A stretch of 64,000 nucleotides of DNA from Streptomyces sp. NRRL S-244 (GCF_000717915.1 NZ_JOCX01000003.1:124001-188000), one strand, 5' to 3'; positions 7,635 through 17,426 are shown, numbered from the stretch's first letter. The notes: a model not told the origin generated them from the letters alone. A program made the numbers and translations.

Positions 7635-9881
7635 ATGTCCCAAGCCAGCTATGAGACCGTCGCCGCCTCACGGCCCCGGATACGCCGGGACGTGCTCTTC
7701 ACCGAGACGCCCGACGGTGTGCTGTTCCACAACTCCGACGGCGGGTTCCGCATCACCGCCCGCTCGGCGTACCGGTTCGCCACGCTGATCGTCCCGCACC
7801 TCACCGGGGAGCACTCCGTCGCGCAGCTCTGCCAGGGCCTCGGCGACGCCCAGCGCGCGATGGTCGGCGAGCTCGTCAAGACGCTGTACGAAAGGGACTT
7901 CGCCCGCTCCGTCCCGGCCCCGCGGACCCCCGCCGGCCCGGTGCCATCCCCGGACGTGGCGCGGCGGTTCGCGCCGCAGATCGCGTACGTGGACCACTAC
8001 GCCGACGAGGCCGAGGACCGCTTCCTGCGCTTCCGCGGCACCCGGGTCGCCGTTCTCGGCGAGGACTCCGTGGCCCGATGGTGCGCCCTGAGCCTGGTCC
8101 GCAACGGCTGTGCGGTCGTCGGTGTCCTGCCCGGCGCGGAGCCGGACCTCGTCGAGGCGGACGCGGAACAAGCGCGGGCCGACGGCTGCCCGGTGGAGAT
8201 ACGCACCCTGGCCCCGGGCGAGGAGCCCTTCGGGTGGACGGAGTTGGCGGGGTTCGACTTCGTCGTGGTCACCGGGGGCCACACGGCCCCCGCACGGCTG
8301 CTCCCGCTGCTGCGCGCCGGGATACCGGAGGGCCGCACCCTCCTTCCGGCCTGGTCGTACGGCTCCGACGTCGTCGTCGGCCCGCTGATGGCCGCCGGGA
8401 CCGAGGGCTGCTGGGCCTGCGCGGCGCTGCGGCTGGGCTCCGCCCGCCCCGGTTCCGGGGCGGCCGCCGACCTGTGGAGCGCACTGGCCCTGCCGGGCAC
8501 CGGGGCCGTGCCCTCCGGTCCCGTGCCGGGCCGGCCGCTGGCCGCGATGATCGGCAATCTGCTCGGGTACGAGGTCTTCCGCGCGGCCACGGGCGCGCTG
8601 CCCGCGGAGACCTCCGGGCGGCTGGTCGTCCAGGACATGGAGTCGCTGGACGTCACCGCCGAGCCGCTGTTCCCGCACCCGCGCTGCCCGTTCTGCGCCG
8701 GGGGCGAGACGGCCGACGCGGCCGACGGCCGGGCGGCCGGGCAGCCCGTGGACCTGGCCGCGGCTGGTACGTCGGGTGCCCCCGAACTTCCGACGCCCGA
8801 GACCGCTCGCGAAGCGGACGCGCTGGTCGAGGAGTTGAACCGGCGCTCCGCCATCGTCCGCCCGTACGCAGGCGTGTTCACCCGCTTCGCGGACGAGCCG
8901 CTCACCCAGATCCCGCTCAAGCTGGGAGTGGTCGAGCTGGGCATCGGCCATACCGGTCCGCGGGCCATCACCGCCTTCGACATCCACCACGTGGCGGGCG
9001 CCCGGATGCGCGCCCTGGACGCCGCGGCGCTCGTGTACGCCGAGCACGTCGTCCCGGCGCGCGGGCTCGTGACCGGCTCCCGCGTGCAGTCCCCGGCCGC
9101 GCCCGCCCTCGCCCTCTCCTCCGGGCTGCCGGGCGGGCCCACCGTCCACCAGCGGGCCGTGTCCCTCCTGACGAAGGAACCCCTCCTCGTCCCGGCGGGC
9201 GCCGTCCGCCCCTTCGGTCCGCACAACGCCGACCGGCTCTTCGAACGGACCCGCGCGGGGGCCGGTGCGGGCCCCGCCCCCGCCGACGCGGCAGCGGCCG
9301 GGCTCCTCTCGGCCCTCGCGTACGACGCGCTGCTGCGCACCGTACGGGGCACCCCGGCGACGGCGGTGCCGCTGCCGGACCCGGACGGGCCGGACGCCGA
9401 AGTCGGGTTCCTCGTACGGTCGGCGGACCGGCTGGAGCTGCCGGTGGAACTGCTCGACCTCGGCGAGGGCGGGCGGAGCGGCGTGAGCGTGCTGCTCGCC
9501 CGGTCCGCGGAGCGCTGGGCGGTCGGCAGCGGCCTGGACCGGCGTACGGCGGCCGTGGCCGCGCTGCGCGAACTCCTCGGCGCGGCCCAGTACGAGGCCG
9601 ACCGGGCGGGCGGCGGCCGGCCGGTCGACACCGGCGATCCGCTGCTGCGCGATCTGGACCCCAGGGCCCTGGCGGTCTCGGGCCCGGGCTCCGGCGGTGA
9701 GGCTGTAGAGGCGAACGGAGCGGCCGGGGCCGTCGGTTGGCCGGAGGTGCTGGAGCGGCTCGGCGCCGCCGGACGCGATGCGTACCTGGTCCCGACGGGC
9801 GCGCCCGAGCTGGCGTCGGCGGGTGTACACACCGTACGGGTGCTGCTCACGGCGGTGCGGGAGCCCGGCGATGACGCGTAG
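7635..9881 (+). CDS. TOMM E1-like leader-binding partner protein fused to a degenerate YcaO half
   Basis: 748 residues. Residues 1-95 form a PqqD-like winged helix (RRE) that binds leader peptides (VLFTETPDGVLFHNSDGGFRI, VPHLTGEHSVAQL). Residues about 125-380 are the ThiF/E1-like fold with two zinc-type pairs, C259/C262 (GCWACAALRLG) and C351/C354 (RCPFCAGG). The rest resembles a YcaO domain (NRRSAIVRPYAGVF, GSGLDRRTAAVAALRELLGAAQ, ending VHTVRVLL) but without the acidic ATP-binding pattern seen in the two true YcaO proteins downstream. It should present the precursor to the YcaO cyclodehydratase, as in thiazole/oxazole-modified peptide pathways. The ATG at 7635 follows AGGGGTG. The last 11 bases overlap the YcaO-1 gene, implying translational coupling. 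Confidence 0.87.
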   Translation: MSQASYETVAASRPRIRRDVLFTETPDGVLFHNSDGGFRITARSAYRFATLIVPHLTGEHSVAQLCQGLGDAQRAMVGELVKTLYERDFARSVPAPRTPAGPVPSPDVARRFAPQIAYVDHYADEAEDRFLRFRGTRVAVLGEDSVARWCALSLVRNGCAVVGVLPGAEPDLVEADAEQARADGCPVEIRTLAPGEEPFGWTELAGFDFVVVTGGHTAPARLLPLLRAGIPEGRTLLPAWSYGSDVVVGPLMAAGTEGCWACAALRLGSARPGSGAAADLWSALALPGTGAVPSGPVPGRPLAAMIGNLLGYEVFRAATGALPAETSGRLVVQDMESLDVTAEPLFPHPRCPFCAGGETADAADGRAAGQPVDLAAAGTSGAPELPTPETAREADALVEELNRRSAIVRPYAGVFTRFADEPLTQIPLKLGVVELGIGHTGPRAITAFDIHHVAGARMRALDAAALVYAEHVVPARGLVTGSRVQSPAAPALALSSGLPGGPTVHQRAVSLLTKEPLLVPAGAVRPFGPHNADRLFERTRAGAGAGPAPADAAAAGLLSALAYDALLRTVRGTPATAVPLPDPDGPDAEVGFLVRSADRLELPVELLDLGEGGRSGVSVLLARSAERWAVGSGLDRRTAAVAALRELLGAAQYEADRAGGGRPVDTGDPLLRDLDPRALAVSGPGSGGEAVEANGAAGAVGWPEVLERLGAAGRDAYLVPTGAPELASAGVHTVRVLLTAVREPGDDA

Positions 9882-11907
9882 CCTCCCCTCGCTGGTCCGG
9901 GCCGACCCCGCCGTGCGGGACGTGCTCGGGGCCGGGGCGGCCGAGCGGTTCACGGCGCTGCTGGACCGGGCGTTGGACGCGCTCGGCGGGCCGCCGGTGG
10001 AGCTGTCGGTCCTCGGGGCGCGCAATGCCTTCGCCGAGCCTGCCTCCGAGCCGGAGCCGGATCCCGGGCCGGATCCCGGGCCGGACTCCGAGCCGGACTC
10101 CGGGCCCCTGTCCGCGGAGATCGGCGCCGCCCTGCCCGTCCGGCTGTACGGCCGGCAGGCGGTGGTCGGCCCGGTGCCGGTCCCCGGCGGCGGCGGTCCG
10201 GGGTGTGCCCGGTGTCTGGAACGGCGCTGGCAGGCCGTACGGTCCGTCGCGCTGCGCGATGCCCTGGAGCTGGGCGGGGGCACCCGGGCGGCGGGCGACT
10301 GGCCGCACGCCCACGCCTTCGCCGCCGACGCCCTGGCGGCGCTGGCCTCGCTGGTCACGGGTGCCGCGGGAGTCGCGGGAGTCGCGGCCCCCCGCGGGCC
10401 GTTCCCCGAGGTGCGGTCCCTGGACCTCGGCACCGGCGCCGTCCGGCGGTATCCGCTCGTACCCGACCCCGAATGCCCGGTGTGCGCGGCGCCCGTCGCC
10501 GACGAGCCGCGCGCCCTGGAGCCACTGGCGCCCGCGCCGAAGTACCGGCCGGGAACCTTCCGTACGCGGCCCGTGGAGTCGTACGCCCTCGACGTGGCGG
10601 CCTTCGCCAATCCGCTGTGCGGGGCGCTGGGGCCCTCCCTCGTCCAGGACGTCTCCTCCACCTCCACCTCGGCGACCATCGGCTGCTTCTCGCTGCGCTC
10701 CGGCCCCTATCTGCGCGAGACCTTCTGGGGCGGCCACACCGACTCCTTCGACCGCAGCGCCCGGGTCGGGGTCCTGGAGGGGCTGGAGCGGTACGCCGGG
10801 ATGCGCGCCCGGGCCCGGACGACGGGCGTGCGCGGCTCGCTCGCGCGGCTCGGCGCCGACGCCGTGGACCCGCGCGAGGTCGGCCTGTACAGCGAGCGGT
10901 TCCACGCGGACAATCCGCGCGTGCGGCCGTTCGACCCCGGCCGGGAGATCCCGTGGGTCTGGGGCTGGTCGCTGCGCGACCGGGTTCCGCGCCTGGTGCC
11001 CGAGGTGCTGACGTACTACCACTCGCCCGGCCTGGAGAACCGTTTCGTACAGGAGAGCTCCAACGGCTGTGCCACCGGCGGCAGTCTGGCCGAAGCGGTC
11101 TACTTCGGGCTGATGGAGGTCATCGAGCGGGACGCGTTCCTGCTCGCCTGGTACGGGCGCCAGCCGCTGCCCGAGATCGACCCGGCGACCAGCAGCCGCA
11201 CGTCGACCCGGGTGATGGTGGACCGGCTCGCCCTGTACGGGTACCGGGCACGGTTCTTCGACACCCGGATCACCTTCCCCGTCCCGGTGGTGACCGCCGT
11301 CGCCGAGCGCTTCGACGGCGGACCCGGCCGGATGTGCTTCGGGGCGGGCGCCGGCCTGGACCCGGAGTCGGCGCTGGACTCGGCGCTGTGCGAGATCGCG
11401 ACGGACGCCGTGAACCTGGCCGGGCGCACCGGGCGGGACGAGGCCCGCCTGCGCGCGATGGCCGCGGACTTCGACCTCGTCACCGCGCTCCACGACCACC
11501 CGCTGGTCTACGGGATCCCGGAGATGGGCCGGCACGCGGACTTCCTGCTGCGCGCCCCGTCCCGGGAGCCGCTGCGGCCGGTCTCGGCGCTCCGCCCGCC
11601 CGAGGACCGGTGGGGCGGCGCCGGTGGGGCCGACGACGTGCGCGAGGACCTGGCGCGGTGCGTCGACGCGGTGGCCGCCGAGGGCTTCGACGTGGTGGTG
11701 GTCGACCAGACCCTGCCCGAGCAGCGGGTCCTGGGGCTGCACACGGTGAGCGTGCTGGTGCCCGGACTGCTGCCGATCGACTTCGGCTGGTCGCGCCAGC
11801 GGGCGCTCGGCATGCCCCGGCTGCGGACGGCCCTGCGCGCGGCGGGGCTGCGCGAGCGCGATCTGGAGCCCGGCGACCTCAACCCGGCCCCGCATCCCTT
11901 CCCCTGA
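9871..11907 (+). CDS. YcaO cyclodehydratase 1 (azoline-forming)
   Basis: 678 residues. An N-terminal region keeps two Cys pairs (C112/C115 and C202/C205), a remnant or variant of the E1-like zinc site. The YcaO domain starts around residue 235 (SYALDVAAFANPLCGAL) with the ATP-site segments VGVLEGLERYAG, EVIERDAFLLAWYG and GAGLDPESALDSALCEIATDAVNLAG. It ends NPAPHPFP; a proline-rich PxPxP tail is typical of azoline-forming YcaO enzymes. It should use ATP to cyclise Cys, and perhaps Ser/Thr, of the precursor to azolines. A Glu/Pro/Asp repeat (EPEPDPGPDPGP, residues about 63-80) breaks the N-terminal domain. The ATG at 9871 overlaps the previous gene by 11 bases. Specificity relative to YcaO-2 is not readable. 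Confidence 0.92.
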   Translation: MTRSLPSLVRADPAVRDVLGAGAAERFTALLDRALDALGGPPVELSVLGARNAFAEPASEPEPDPGPDPGPDSEPDSGPLSAEIGAALPVRLYGRQAVVGPVPVPGGGGPGCARCLERRWQAVRSVALRDALELGGGTRAAGDWPHAHAFAADALAALASLVTGAAGVAGVAAPRGPFPEVRSLDLGTGAVRRYPLVPDPECPVCAAPVADEPRALEPLAPAPKYRPGTFRTRPVESYALDVAAFANPLCGALGPSLVQDVSSTSTSATIGCFSLRSGPYLRETFWGGHTDSFDRSARVGVLEGLERYAGMRARARTTGVRGSLARLGADAVDPREVGLYSERFHADNPRVRPFDPGREIPWVWGWSLRDRVPRLVPEVLTYYHSPGLENRFVQESSNGCATGGSLAEAVYFGLMEVIERDAFLLAWYGRQPLPEIDPATSSRTSTRVMVDRLALYGYRARFFDTRITFPVPVVTAVAERFDGGPGRMCFGAGAGLDPESALDSALCEIATDAVNLAGRTGRDEARLRAMAADFDLVTALHDHPLVYGIPEMGRHADFLLRAPSREPLRPVSALRPPEDRWGGAGGADDVREDLARCVDAVAAEGFDVVVVDQTLPEQRVLGLHTVSVLVPGLLPIDFGWSRQRALGMPRLRTALRAAGLRERDLEPGDLNPAPHPFP

Positions 11908-11925
11908 CCGACCGTAGGAGGACCC

Positions 11926-13509
11926 GTGGGCTACGCCCATGACTACGCCACCGCCATCATGCACCGCGGCCGGGTGCCGATGGAGCCCGTCGACTTCGTA
12001 CCCGACTGGGCCGACCGCCCGCGCAAGGCGAAGTTCCATCCGGGCGCGGAGACCCTGCCGCTGCCCGAGCCGGCGCCGGGTCGCGCGACCGGACCGGTCC
12101 GGGGGTTCACGCTGCCGCTGCTCTCCGGGATGCTGCTGGACTCGTACGGGCTGACCGGCCGGCGCCTCGGCATACAGGCCAACACGGATCTGGCGGCGCT
12201 GCCCCACTACCCGCAGGCCAACTGGTCCCGGGGGACGGCCTCCGGGGGCGGGCTCTACCCGGTCGCCGTCCACTGGGCGGCCGGACCGGGCGGGCCGCTC
12301 ACACCGGGCCTGTACCACTACGCGCCGCACCAGCACGGGATGCGGCGGCTGCTGACCGGTGACGTCAGGGGTGACATCCGGGAGGCGCTGGGGGCCGACG
12401 CGCCGGCGCACGCCTCGGGCGCCGCCCAGTACCTGGTCCTCAGCGTCAAGTACTGGCAGAACTCCTTCAAGTACAACAGCTTCTCCTTCCACGCGGTGTG
12501 CATGGACGTGGGCACGGTGCTCCAGACCTGGCGGCTGTGGGCGCGGGAGCACGGGCTGCGGATCGCGCCCGTGCTCTGGTTCGACGAGGAGCGGCTCGCC
12601 CGCCTGCTGGGCGTGGACCACCGGGAGGAGGGGGTCTTCGCGGTCGTGCCGCTGGAGTGGGCGCCCAGGGCGGCGGGCGACCGTACGGCCGCGGACGCGG
12701 GCCCGGCGCCCTCCTCCCGCGGCCCCGCCGCCGTCCGTCACCACGACCGCGAACGCTCCCGCCGCGTCCTGGCCTTCGAGACCCTGCACCGGATCCACGA
12801 GGCCACCCTCGGCCGTGCCGCGGACCGCCCGGAGCCCGGTGCGCTCGACGACGCCGCCGCCCATCCGCCGCGCGGTACGGGTCCGGTGCCGCTGCCCGCG
12901 CCCGCCACCGCCCCCACCGGCGTCCGCGCGGCGCTGCGGGCCCGGCGCAGCAGCTTCGGCCGGTTCGACGCGAGCCGCCCGGTGGGGCCGGAGCAGCTGG
13001 CCGCCGTACTGGCGGACTGCGCCACGGCGGCCATCGGCAGCGAGGCCGAACGGCCGCAAGGGCCGGGACTGACCTCGTTGTACGTCTTCGTCAACCACGT
13101 CGAGGGGGTCGCCCCCGGCGCGTACGCCTACGATCCGGTGGCCCGCACCCTGCGCCTGGTGGTCCCGGGCCCGCCCGGCCCGTTCCTCCAGCGCAGCTAC
13201 TTCCTCTCCAACTACAACCTGGAGCAGGCGGGTGCGGTGATCGTGCCGACCGTGCGGACCACCGCCGTCCTCGACGCGGTGGGCGACCGCGGCTACCGCC
13301 TCGCGGGCGCAGCCGTCGGGGCGGTCGCGCAGACCTTCTACACCAGCGCCGCCGCCCACGGGCTGGGCGCGGGCGTGGCGCTCGGCTTCGACACGATCAG
13401 CCACATCGAGGAGCTGGGACTGACCGGCACCGACGAGGCACCGCTGCTGATCATGCTGCTCGGCCACGAGCGGCCGCAGCCCGCCGACTTCCGCCACGAG
13501 ATCGCCTGA
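11926..13509 (+). CDS. SagB-type azoline dehydrogenase, duplicated nitroreductase fold
   Basis: 527 residues. Two nitroreductase-like halves are visible: about 60-255 (ASGGGLYPVAVHW, GLYHYAPHQH, KYWQNSFKYNSFSFHAVCMDVG) and about 325-520 (RRSSFGRFDASRPVG, GAYAYDPVARTLRLV, LSNYNLEQAGAVIVP). Such flavin-dependent enzymes oxidise azolines to azoles. The lysine-tyrosine pair often needed for catalysis may correspond to KYW/KYN near residue 170-185, which I infer only from family knowledge. The GTG start at 11926 is supported by TAGGAGGA five bases upstream, the best ribosome site in the operon. It sits 18 bases after YcaO-1. The second half keeps the more standard flavin-site features; the first may be structural. 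Confidence 0.88.
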   Translation: MGYAHDYATAIMHRGRVPMEPVDFVPDWADRPRKAKFHPGAETLPLPEPAPGRATGPVRGFTLPLLSGMLLDSYGLTGRRLGIQANTDLAALPHYPQANWSRGTASGGGLYPVAVHWAAGPGGPLTPGLYHYAPHQHGMRRLLTGDVRGDIREALGADAPAHASGAAQYLVLSVKYWQNSFKYNSFSFHAVCMDVGTVLQTWRLWAREHGLRIAPVLWFDEERLARLLGVDHREEGVFAVVPLEWAPRAAGDRTAADAGPAPSSRGPAAVRHHDRERSRRVLAFETLHRIHEATLGRAADRPEPGALDDAAAHPPRGTGPVPLPAPATAPTGVRAALRARRSSFGRFDASRPVGPEQLAAVLADCATAAIGSEAERPQGPGLTSLYVFVNHVEGVAPGAYAYDPVARTLRLVVPGPPGPFLQRSYFLSNYNLEQAGAVIVPTVRTTAVLDAVGDRGYRLAGAAVGAVAQTFYTSAAAHGLGAGVALGFDTISHIEELGLTGTDEAPLLIMLLGHERPQPADFRHEIA

Positions 13510-13596
13510 CCTCGCCCCTGCCCCTGCCCCTGCTCCCCCGACCTCGACCACGACCACGACCGCGACCCCACCGACGACAGAACCAGGACGATCAGG

Positions 13597-16335
13597 ATGA
13601 ACACCACCACCGAATGGCGGGCGGGCGACCGCTTCATGCTGCGCGTGGCCGGACTGCCCCTGACCGCGGTCGACGCGCTGCGCTGCCCGGACACCAGCCG
13701 CTGGGCGGCCGACGTACTGTCGGCCGAGGACTCGCTGCGCGCCGACGCGGAGCAGCTGAGCGAGGCCCTGCACAAGGCGGTCGGCGCGACCGACCCCGGC
13801 CCGGGCGGCGAGGGCGCGGCCCGGCGCCGCGCACTGCTGCGGCTGCGCCGCCAGATCCACAACGGCAAGCTGCCCGCCGACCCCGACGCGGCCGTACGGG
13901 AGGTCTCCGACGTCGACGGCGTCGCGGCCGGGCACCTCGCCGCCTGGGTGTTGCGGCGGCGCCGGCTGGACGCGCTGCTGGCCGCGGGGGCCGGGCTGCT
14001 CGGCGGCGATCTCGGGCGGGGCCGCGCCGCGCTGCGCGAGCTGCTCGGGGACGACCAGCTGCGGATGGGCCTGCTGCTGGCCTCGCCGGTGCTCGAAGCG
14101 CAGCTCGACGCGTACGCGGGGGCCACGGGCGTGCCCGGTGGCAGAGCCCGCAAGGTGGAGCGCTCGGTGCTGTCGTACGTCTACCGCACGGCCTGCAAGA
14201 CGAGCCCGTTCAGCACCTTCACGGCGGTGGCCACGGGCCGGTTCACCCCCGCGGCGGAGCCCGGGGAAGGCATCCGTACCGCGGACACCTGGACCAGCCA
14301 TGTCCGGCTGAACGTCGTGGTACTGGCCCGGATCGCCGAACTGGTCCTCGCCGATCCGGTGCGGCGGCGGGACCTGCCGCTGCGCCCGGCCCCGGGCTGG
14401 GGGCGCGAGGACGACCGGATCCGCTACGTACGGCGCTCGGTCACGGCGGGCGACGACGCGGCGGCGGTCACCTTCGACGCCGTCAAGGACCGGCTGTTCT
14501 TCCTGCGCCGCAGCGGCACCCTCGACCGGCTGCTCGCCCTGTTCGCGGAACGCCCCGAACTGCGCCACCAGGAGCTGGCCGACTGGCTGGCCGCCGAGCA
14601 CGGCGCGGCGCCCGCCGACTGCGAGGCGTACATCGGCGCGCTGCTCCAGCTCGGCATGGTGCGGGTGCCCTGCCTGGACACCGAGGTCCACGGCGGGGAC
14701 CCGCTGCGCGCGTTCCAGCGGTCGCTGTCCGCCCTGGAGCGGCCGTGGGCCGAGGACCTCGCCGGGCTGCTCGACGCGCCCGCCGCCGTACTGGAGCGCT
14801 ATCCGGCGGCCGGGGCCCGCGAGCGGGCACGGCTGCTGGGCGAGCTGCGCTCGGGCCTGCACCGGGTGCAGCGCGAACTCGGCGCCCTCGGCACAGCGTT
14901 GCCGCAGACCCTGCTCTACGAGGACGTGAGCGCGGGCCGGGAGCTGGCCTGCCCGGAGCCGGCCTGGGCGGCGGCGGACGCCGACGGCGGGGCGCTGCGC
15001 TCCGTCGAGCGGATCCTGCCCGCCTTCGACCTCACGCTGGCCCAGCGGATCACCTTCGAGGGATTCTTCACCGCCCGCTACGGCCCGGGCGGCCGCTGCG
15101 AGGACCTGCTGGGCCTGGTCCACGACTTCCACGAGGACTTCTTCGACCAGTACCTGTCCTTCACGGCCCGCCGTACGCCCTTCGACGCGCGCGGGGAGTA
15201 CGTCCCCGAGGAGAACTGGCTCTCCCTGCCCGGCATCCGGGCCCTCGATGCGGCGCGGCGCGCCTTCGTCGGCCGGATGCGGGCGGCCTGGTCGGCGTAC
15301 GGAGACCGGGGCGCGGGTGAACTGCGCCTCAGCCAGGAGGACATCGATGCGGTGGCGGGCGAACTGGAGCCGGTGCTCCCGGGGTTCGCCCCGCGCTGCC
15401 ACCATCTCCAGCCCGCCCGCGATCCCGCCACCGGGGAGCGGCTGACCGTGCTGAACCGCTCGTACGGCGGCCTGTCCTTCCCCTTCAGCCGCTTCACGCA
15501 CGTGTACGAGGCCGACGAGGACGGTCCCGGTCTGGCCGAGGGGCTGCGGGCGACCGCCGCCGAAGTCACCCCGCAGGACGCGGTGTTCGCCGAGGTCACC
15601 GGCGGCCCGGTGACCACCAACCTCAACCTGCACGGCCCGCTGACCGACTACGAGATCGTCTGCCCGGGCGAGGGCGGCACCCTGCCGGAGGACCGCCGGC
15701 TGCACCTCGACGACCTGTATGCCCAGCACGTGCCGGACACCGGCCGGGTGGTGCTGCGCTCGCACCGGCTCGGCCGCGAGGTCATCCCGGTCTACCTCGG
15801 CTATCTCGTACCGCTCGCCCTGCCCGCGATCCCGCGGACGCTGCTGCTGCTCTCCCCGTCCTCGATGTCCCCGCTCGACGTGTGGGCGGGGGTGCCGGAG
15901 GGCGCCGCGCACGGCGGGGTCCACACCCGTCCGCGGGTGGTGCACGGGGACCTCGTGCTGAGCCGCCGCAGCTGGACCACCACGGCCGGTGAACTGCCGG
16001 TGCAGGGTGCGCAGGAGGCCGGGCACTTCCTGGACTGGCAGCGCTGGCGGCGGGCGCACGGGCTGCCGGAGCGGGTGTTCGCGACCGTCTCCGCCGGGCC
16101 CTCCGCGCTGGGGGCCAAACCGCAGTACGTGGACTTCTCCAGCCTGCTCTCGCTCGCGGCCTTCGAGCCGCTGCTGCGCGATCCCGGCCACCGGGTGGTC
16201 TTCCGCGAGATGCTCCCGGACCGCGGCGGCCCGCACACGTACTCCGAGCGCGGCGCCCACGTCGCCGAACTCGCCGTCGAGACCTTCACGACCCTCATCC
16301 GACGCCCGGAAGGCGGACCCCGATGTCAGAGCTGA
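13597..16335 (+). CDS. LanB-type dehydratase, glutamyl-transfer domain protein
   Basis: 912 residues matching the lantibiotic dehydratase N-terminal family (FMLRVAGLPL start; YVYRTACKTSPFSTFTAVATG; LTVLNRSYGGLSFPFSRFTHVY; VTTNLNLHGPLTDYEIVCPG; PQYVDFSSLLSLAAFE). In split systems such as GodF/TbtB this protein glutamylates Ser and Thr side chains using glutamyl-tRNA, preparing them for elimination to Dha and Dhb. The partner elimination domain is a separate gene directly downstream and overlaps by 13 bases. An 87-bp pyrimidine-rich gap separates it from the dehydrogenase. With azole enzymes in the same operon, this indicates a product carrying both azoles and dehydroamino acids. Confidence 0.9.
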   Translation: MNTTTEWRAGDRFMLRVAGLPLTAVDALRCPDTSRWAADVLSAEDSLRADAEQLSEALHKAVGATDPGPGGEGAARRRALLRLRRQIHNGKLPADPDAAVREVSDVDGVAAGHLAAWVLRRRRLDALLAAGAGLLGGDLGRGRAALRELLGDDQLRMGLLLASPVLEAQLDAYAGATGVPGGRARKVERSVLSYVYRTACKTSPFSTFTAVATGRFTPAAEPGEGIRTADTWTSHVRLNVVVLARIAELVLADPVRRRDLPLRPAPGWGREDDRIRYVRRSVTAGDDAAAVTFDAVKDRLFFLRRSGTLDRLLALFAERPELRHQELADWLAAEHGAAPADCEAYIGALLQLGMVRVPCLDTEVHGGDPLRAFQRSLSALERPWAEDLAGLLDAPAAVLERYPAAGARERARLLGELRSGLHRVQRELGALGTALPQTLLYEDVSAGRELACPEPAWAAADADGGALRSVERILPAFDLTLAQRITFEGFFTARYGPGGRCEDLLGLVHDFHEDFFDQYLSFTARRTPFDARGEYVPEENWLSLPGIRALDAARRAFVGRMRAAWSAYGDRGAGELRLSQEDIDAVAGELEPVLPGFAPRCHHLQPARDPATGERLTVLNRSYGGLSFPFSRFTHVYEADEDGPGLAEGLRATAAEVTPQDAVFAEVTGGPVTTNLNLHGPLTDYEIVCPGEGGTLPEDRRLHLDDLYAQHVPDTGRVVLRSHRLGREVIPVYLGYLVPLALPAIPRTLLLLSPSSMSPLDVWAGVPEGAAHGGVHTRPRVVHGDLVLSRRSWTTTAGELPVQGAQEAGHFLDWQRWRRAHGLPERVFATVSAGPSALGAKPQYVDFSSLLSLAAFEPLLRDPGHRVVFREMLPDRGGPHTYSERGAHVAELAVETFTTLIRRPEGGPRCQS

Positions 16336-17426
16336 CCGAGATGCCCGGCGGCGAGGAGCGCGGTGCGTGGCAGGCCGTGCACGTCTTCTACGCCGCCAAC
16401 CCGACGCCCCTGCTGGTGCAGTGCGTGCGCCCGCTGGTCGCCGGCCTGTCCCGGGACGGGCTGCTCGCCGGGCACTTCTTCATCAACTACTGGCTTGAGG
16501 GCCCGCACGTACGGCTGCGGCTGCGCCCCGCCACACCCGCGGACGGGCCCGAGGTGCGCCGCCGCACGGAGGAGGCCGTCACGGCCTTCCTCAAGGCCCG
16601 GCCCGCGCTCTACGAGGTCGACTCCGGCTTCCTCAACGAGTTCTACAACACCCTGTTCGACATCGAGTTCCCCGAGGGCGACCGGGCCGCGTTCACGGGC
16701 CCCGACGGCCGGATGAACCTGCGGCCCAACAACAGCCACGCGTACGAGCCGTACGAGCCCGAGTACGGAAAGTACGGCGGCCCGGCCGGGGTCGAACTCG
16801 CCGAATGGCATTTCGCGCACTCCAGCGATCTCGTCATGGACGCGCTGAGCGGGATGAACCTGCACCTGCGGACCGTTCTGCTCGGCACCTCGGCCCAGCT
16901 GATGATGGTGATGGCGGGGGTGTTCCTGCCCGACCGGGAGGAGCTCGGCGGCTACCTCGACCGCTATTACGAGTTCTGGCACCGGGCGTTCCCCGGCACC
17001 GGGTTCATCGGCTCGGCCGAGTACGACCGTACGTACGAGCAGACCGGGCCCGGGATCGCGCGCCGCTTCACCGCCGTCCGCGAGGCGCTCGCCGCCGGGG
17101 AGACGGGCCGGCTGCCGGGCTTCCTGGCCGGGTGGGCGGAGCACTGCCGGGAGCTGCGCGGGCGGGCCGAGGAGCTCGCGAAGGCCGGGGAGCTCGTCTT
17201 CCGCTCCTGGGACGGCACGCGCGACGAGCGGGTGACGGATCCGGCGGCGGCCCTGCCGCTGCTGCTCTCCCCGTACATGCACATGACCAACAACCGGCTG
17301 CACGTGACGATCCGGGACGAGGCCTATCTCGCGCACCTGCTCGGCCGTGTGCTGCGCGAGGGCGCCGGCGGGCCGTCCGGCTCAGGGGCGGCGGGCTCCG
17401 GGCCGACCGGGGCGGTCCGGGCGTGA
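16323..17426 (+). CDS. Stand-alone LanB elimination-domain protein (thiopeptide-type bacteriocin biosynthesis domain)
   Basis: 367 residues of the TIGR03891/SpaB_C type: AVHVFYAANPTPLLVQCVRPLV at the N-terminus, HFFINYWLEGPHVRLRLRPA (near 55-75), and the C-terminal hallmark HMTNNRLHVTIRDEAYLAHLL. Members act either as glutamate-eliminating lyases (GodG, TbtC) or as [4+2] pyridine synthases (TbtD, TclM). Because only one such protein exists here and the upstream dehydratase lacks its own elimination domain, elimination is the more economical call, so a macrocyclic pyridine is not expected. This is inference from gene content. Start ATG at 16323 overlaps the dehydratase gene; its stop overlaps the M50 gene start as GTGA. 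Confidence 0.85.
   Translation: MSELTEMPGGEERGAWQAVHVFYAANPTPLLVQCVRPLVAGLSRDGLLAGHFFINYWLEGPHVRLRLRPATPADGPEVRRRTEEAVTAFLKARPALYEVDSGFLNEFYNTLFDIEFPEGDRAAFTGPDGRMNLRPNNSHAYEPYEPEYGKYGGPAGVELAEWHFAHSSDLVMDALSGMNLHLRTVLLGTSAQLMMVMAGVFLPDREELGGYLDRYYEFWHRAFPGTGFIGSAEYDRTYEQTGPGIARRFTAVREALAAGETGRLPGFLAGWAEHCRELRGRAEELAKAGELVFRSWDGTRDERVTDPAAALPLLLSPYMHMTNNRLHVTIRDEAYLAHLLGRVLREGAGGPSGSGAAGSGPTGAVRA

Noticed and set aside
9847..16260. A 2137-residue open frame on the minus strand opposite the RiPP enzymes
   Set aside because: Its translation is low-complexity (Gly, Arg, Val, Gln) and has no domain. It is the usual antisense shadow of GC-rich coding sequence.
16323..17426. Pyridine synthase for a thiopeptide
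   Set aside because: The protein family includes pyridine synthases, but only one copy exists and the split dehydratase still needs an elimination partner, so elimination was preferred.
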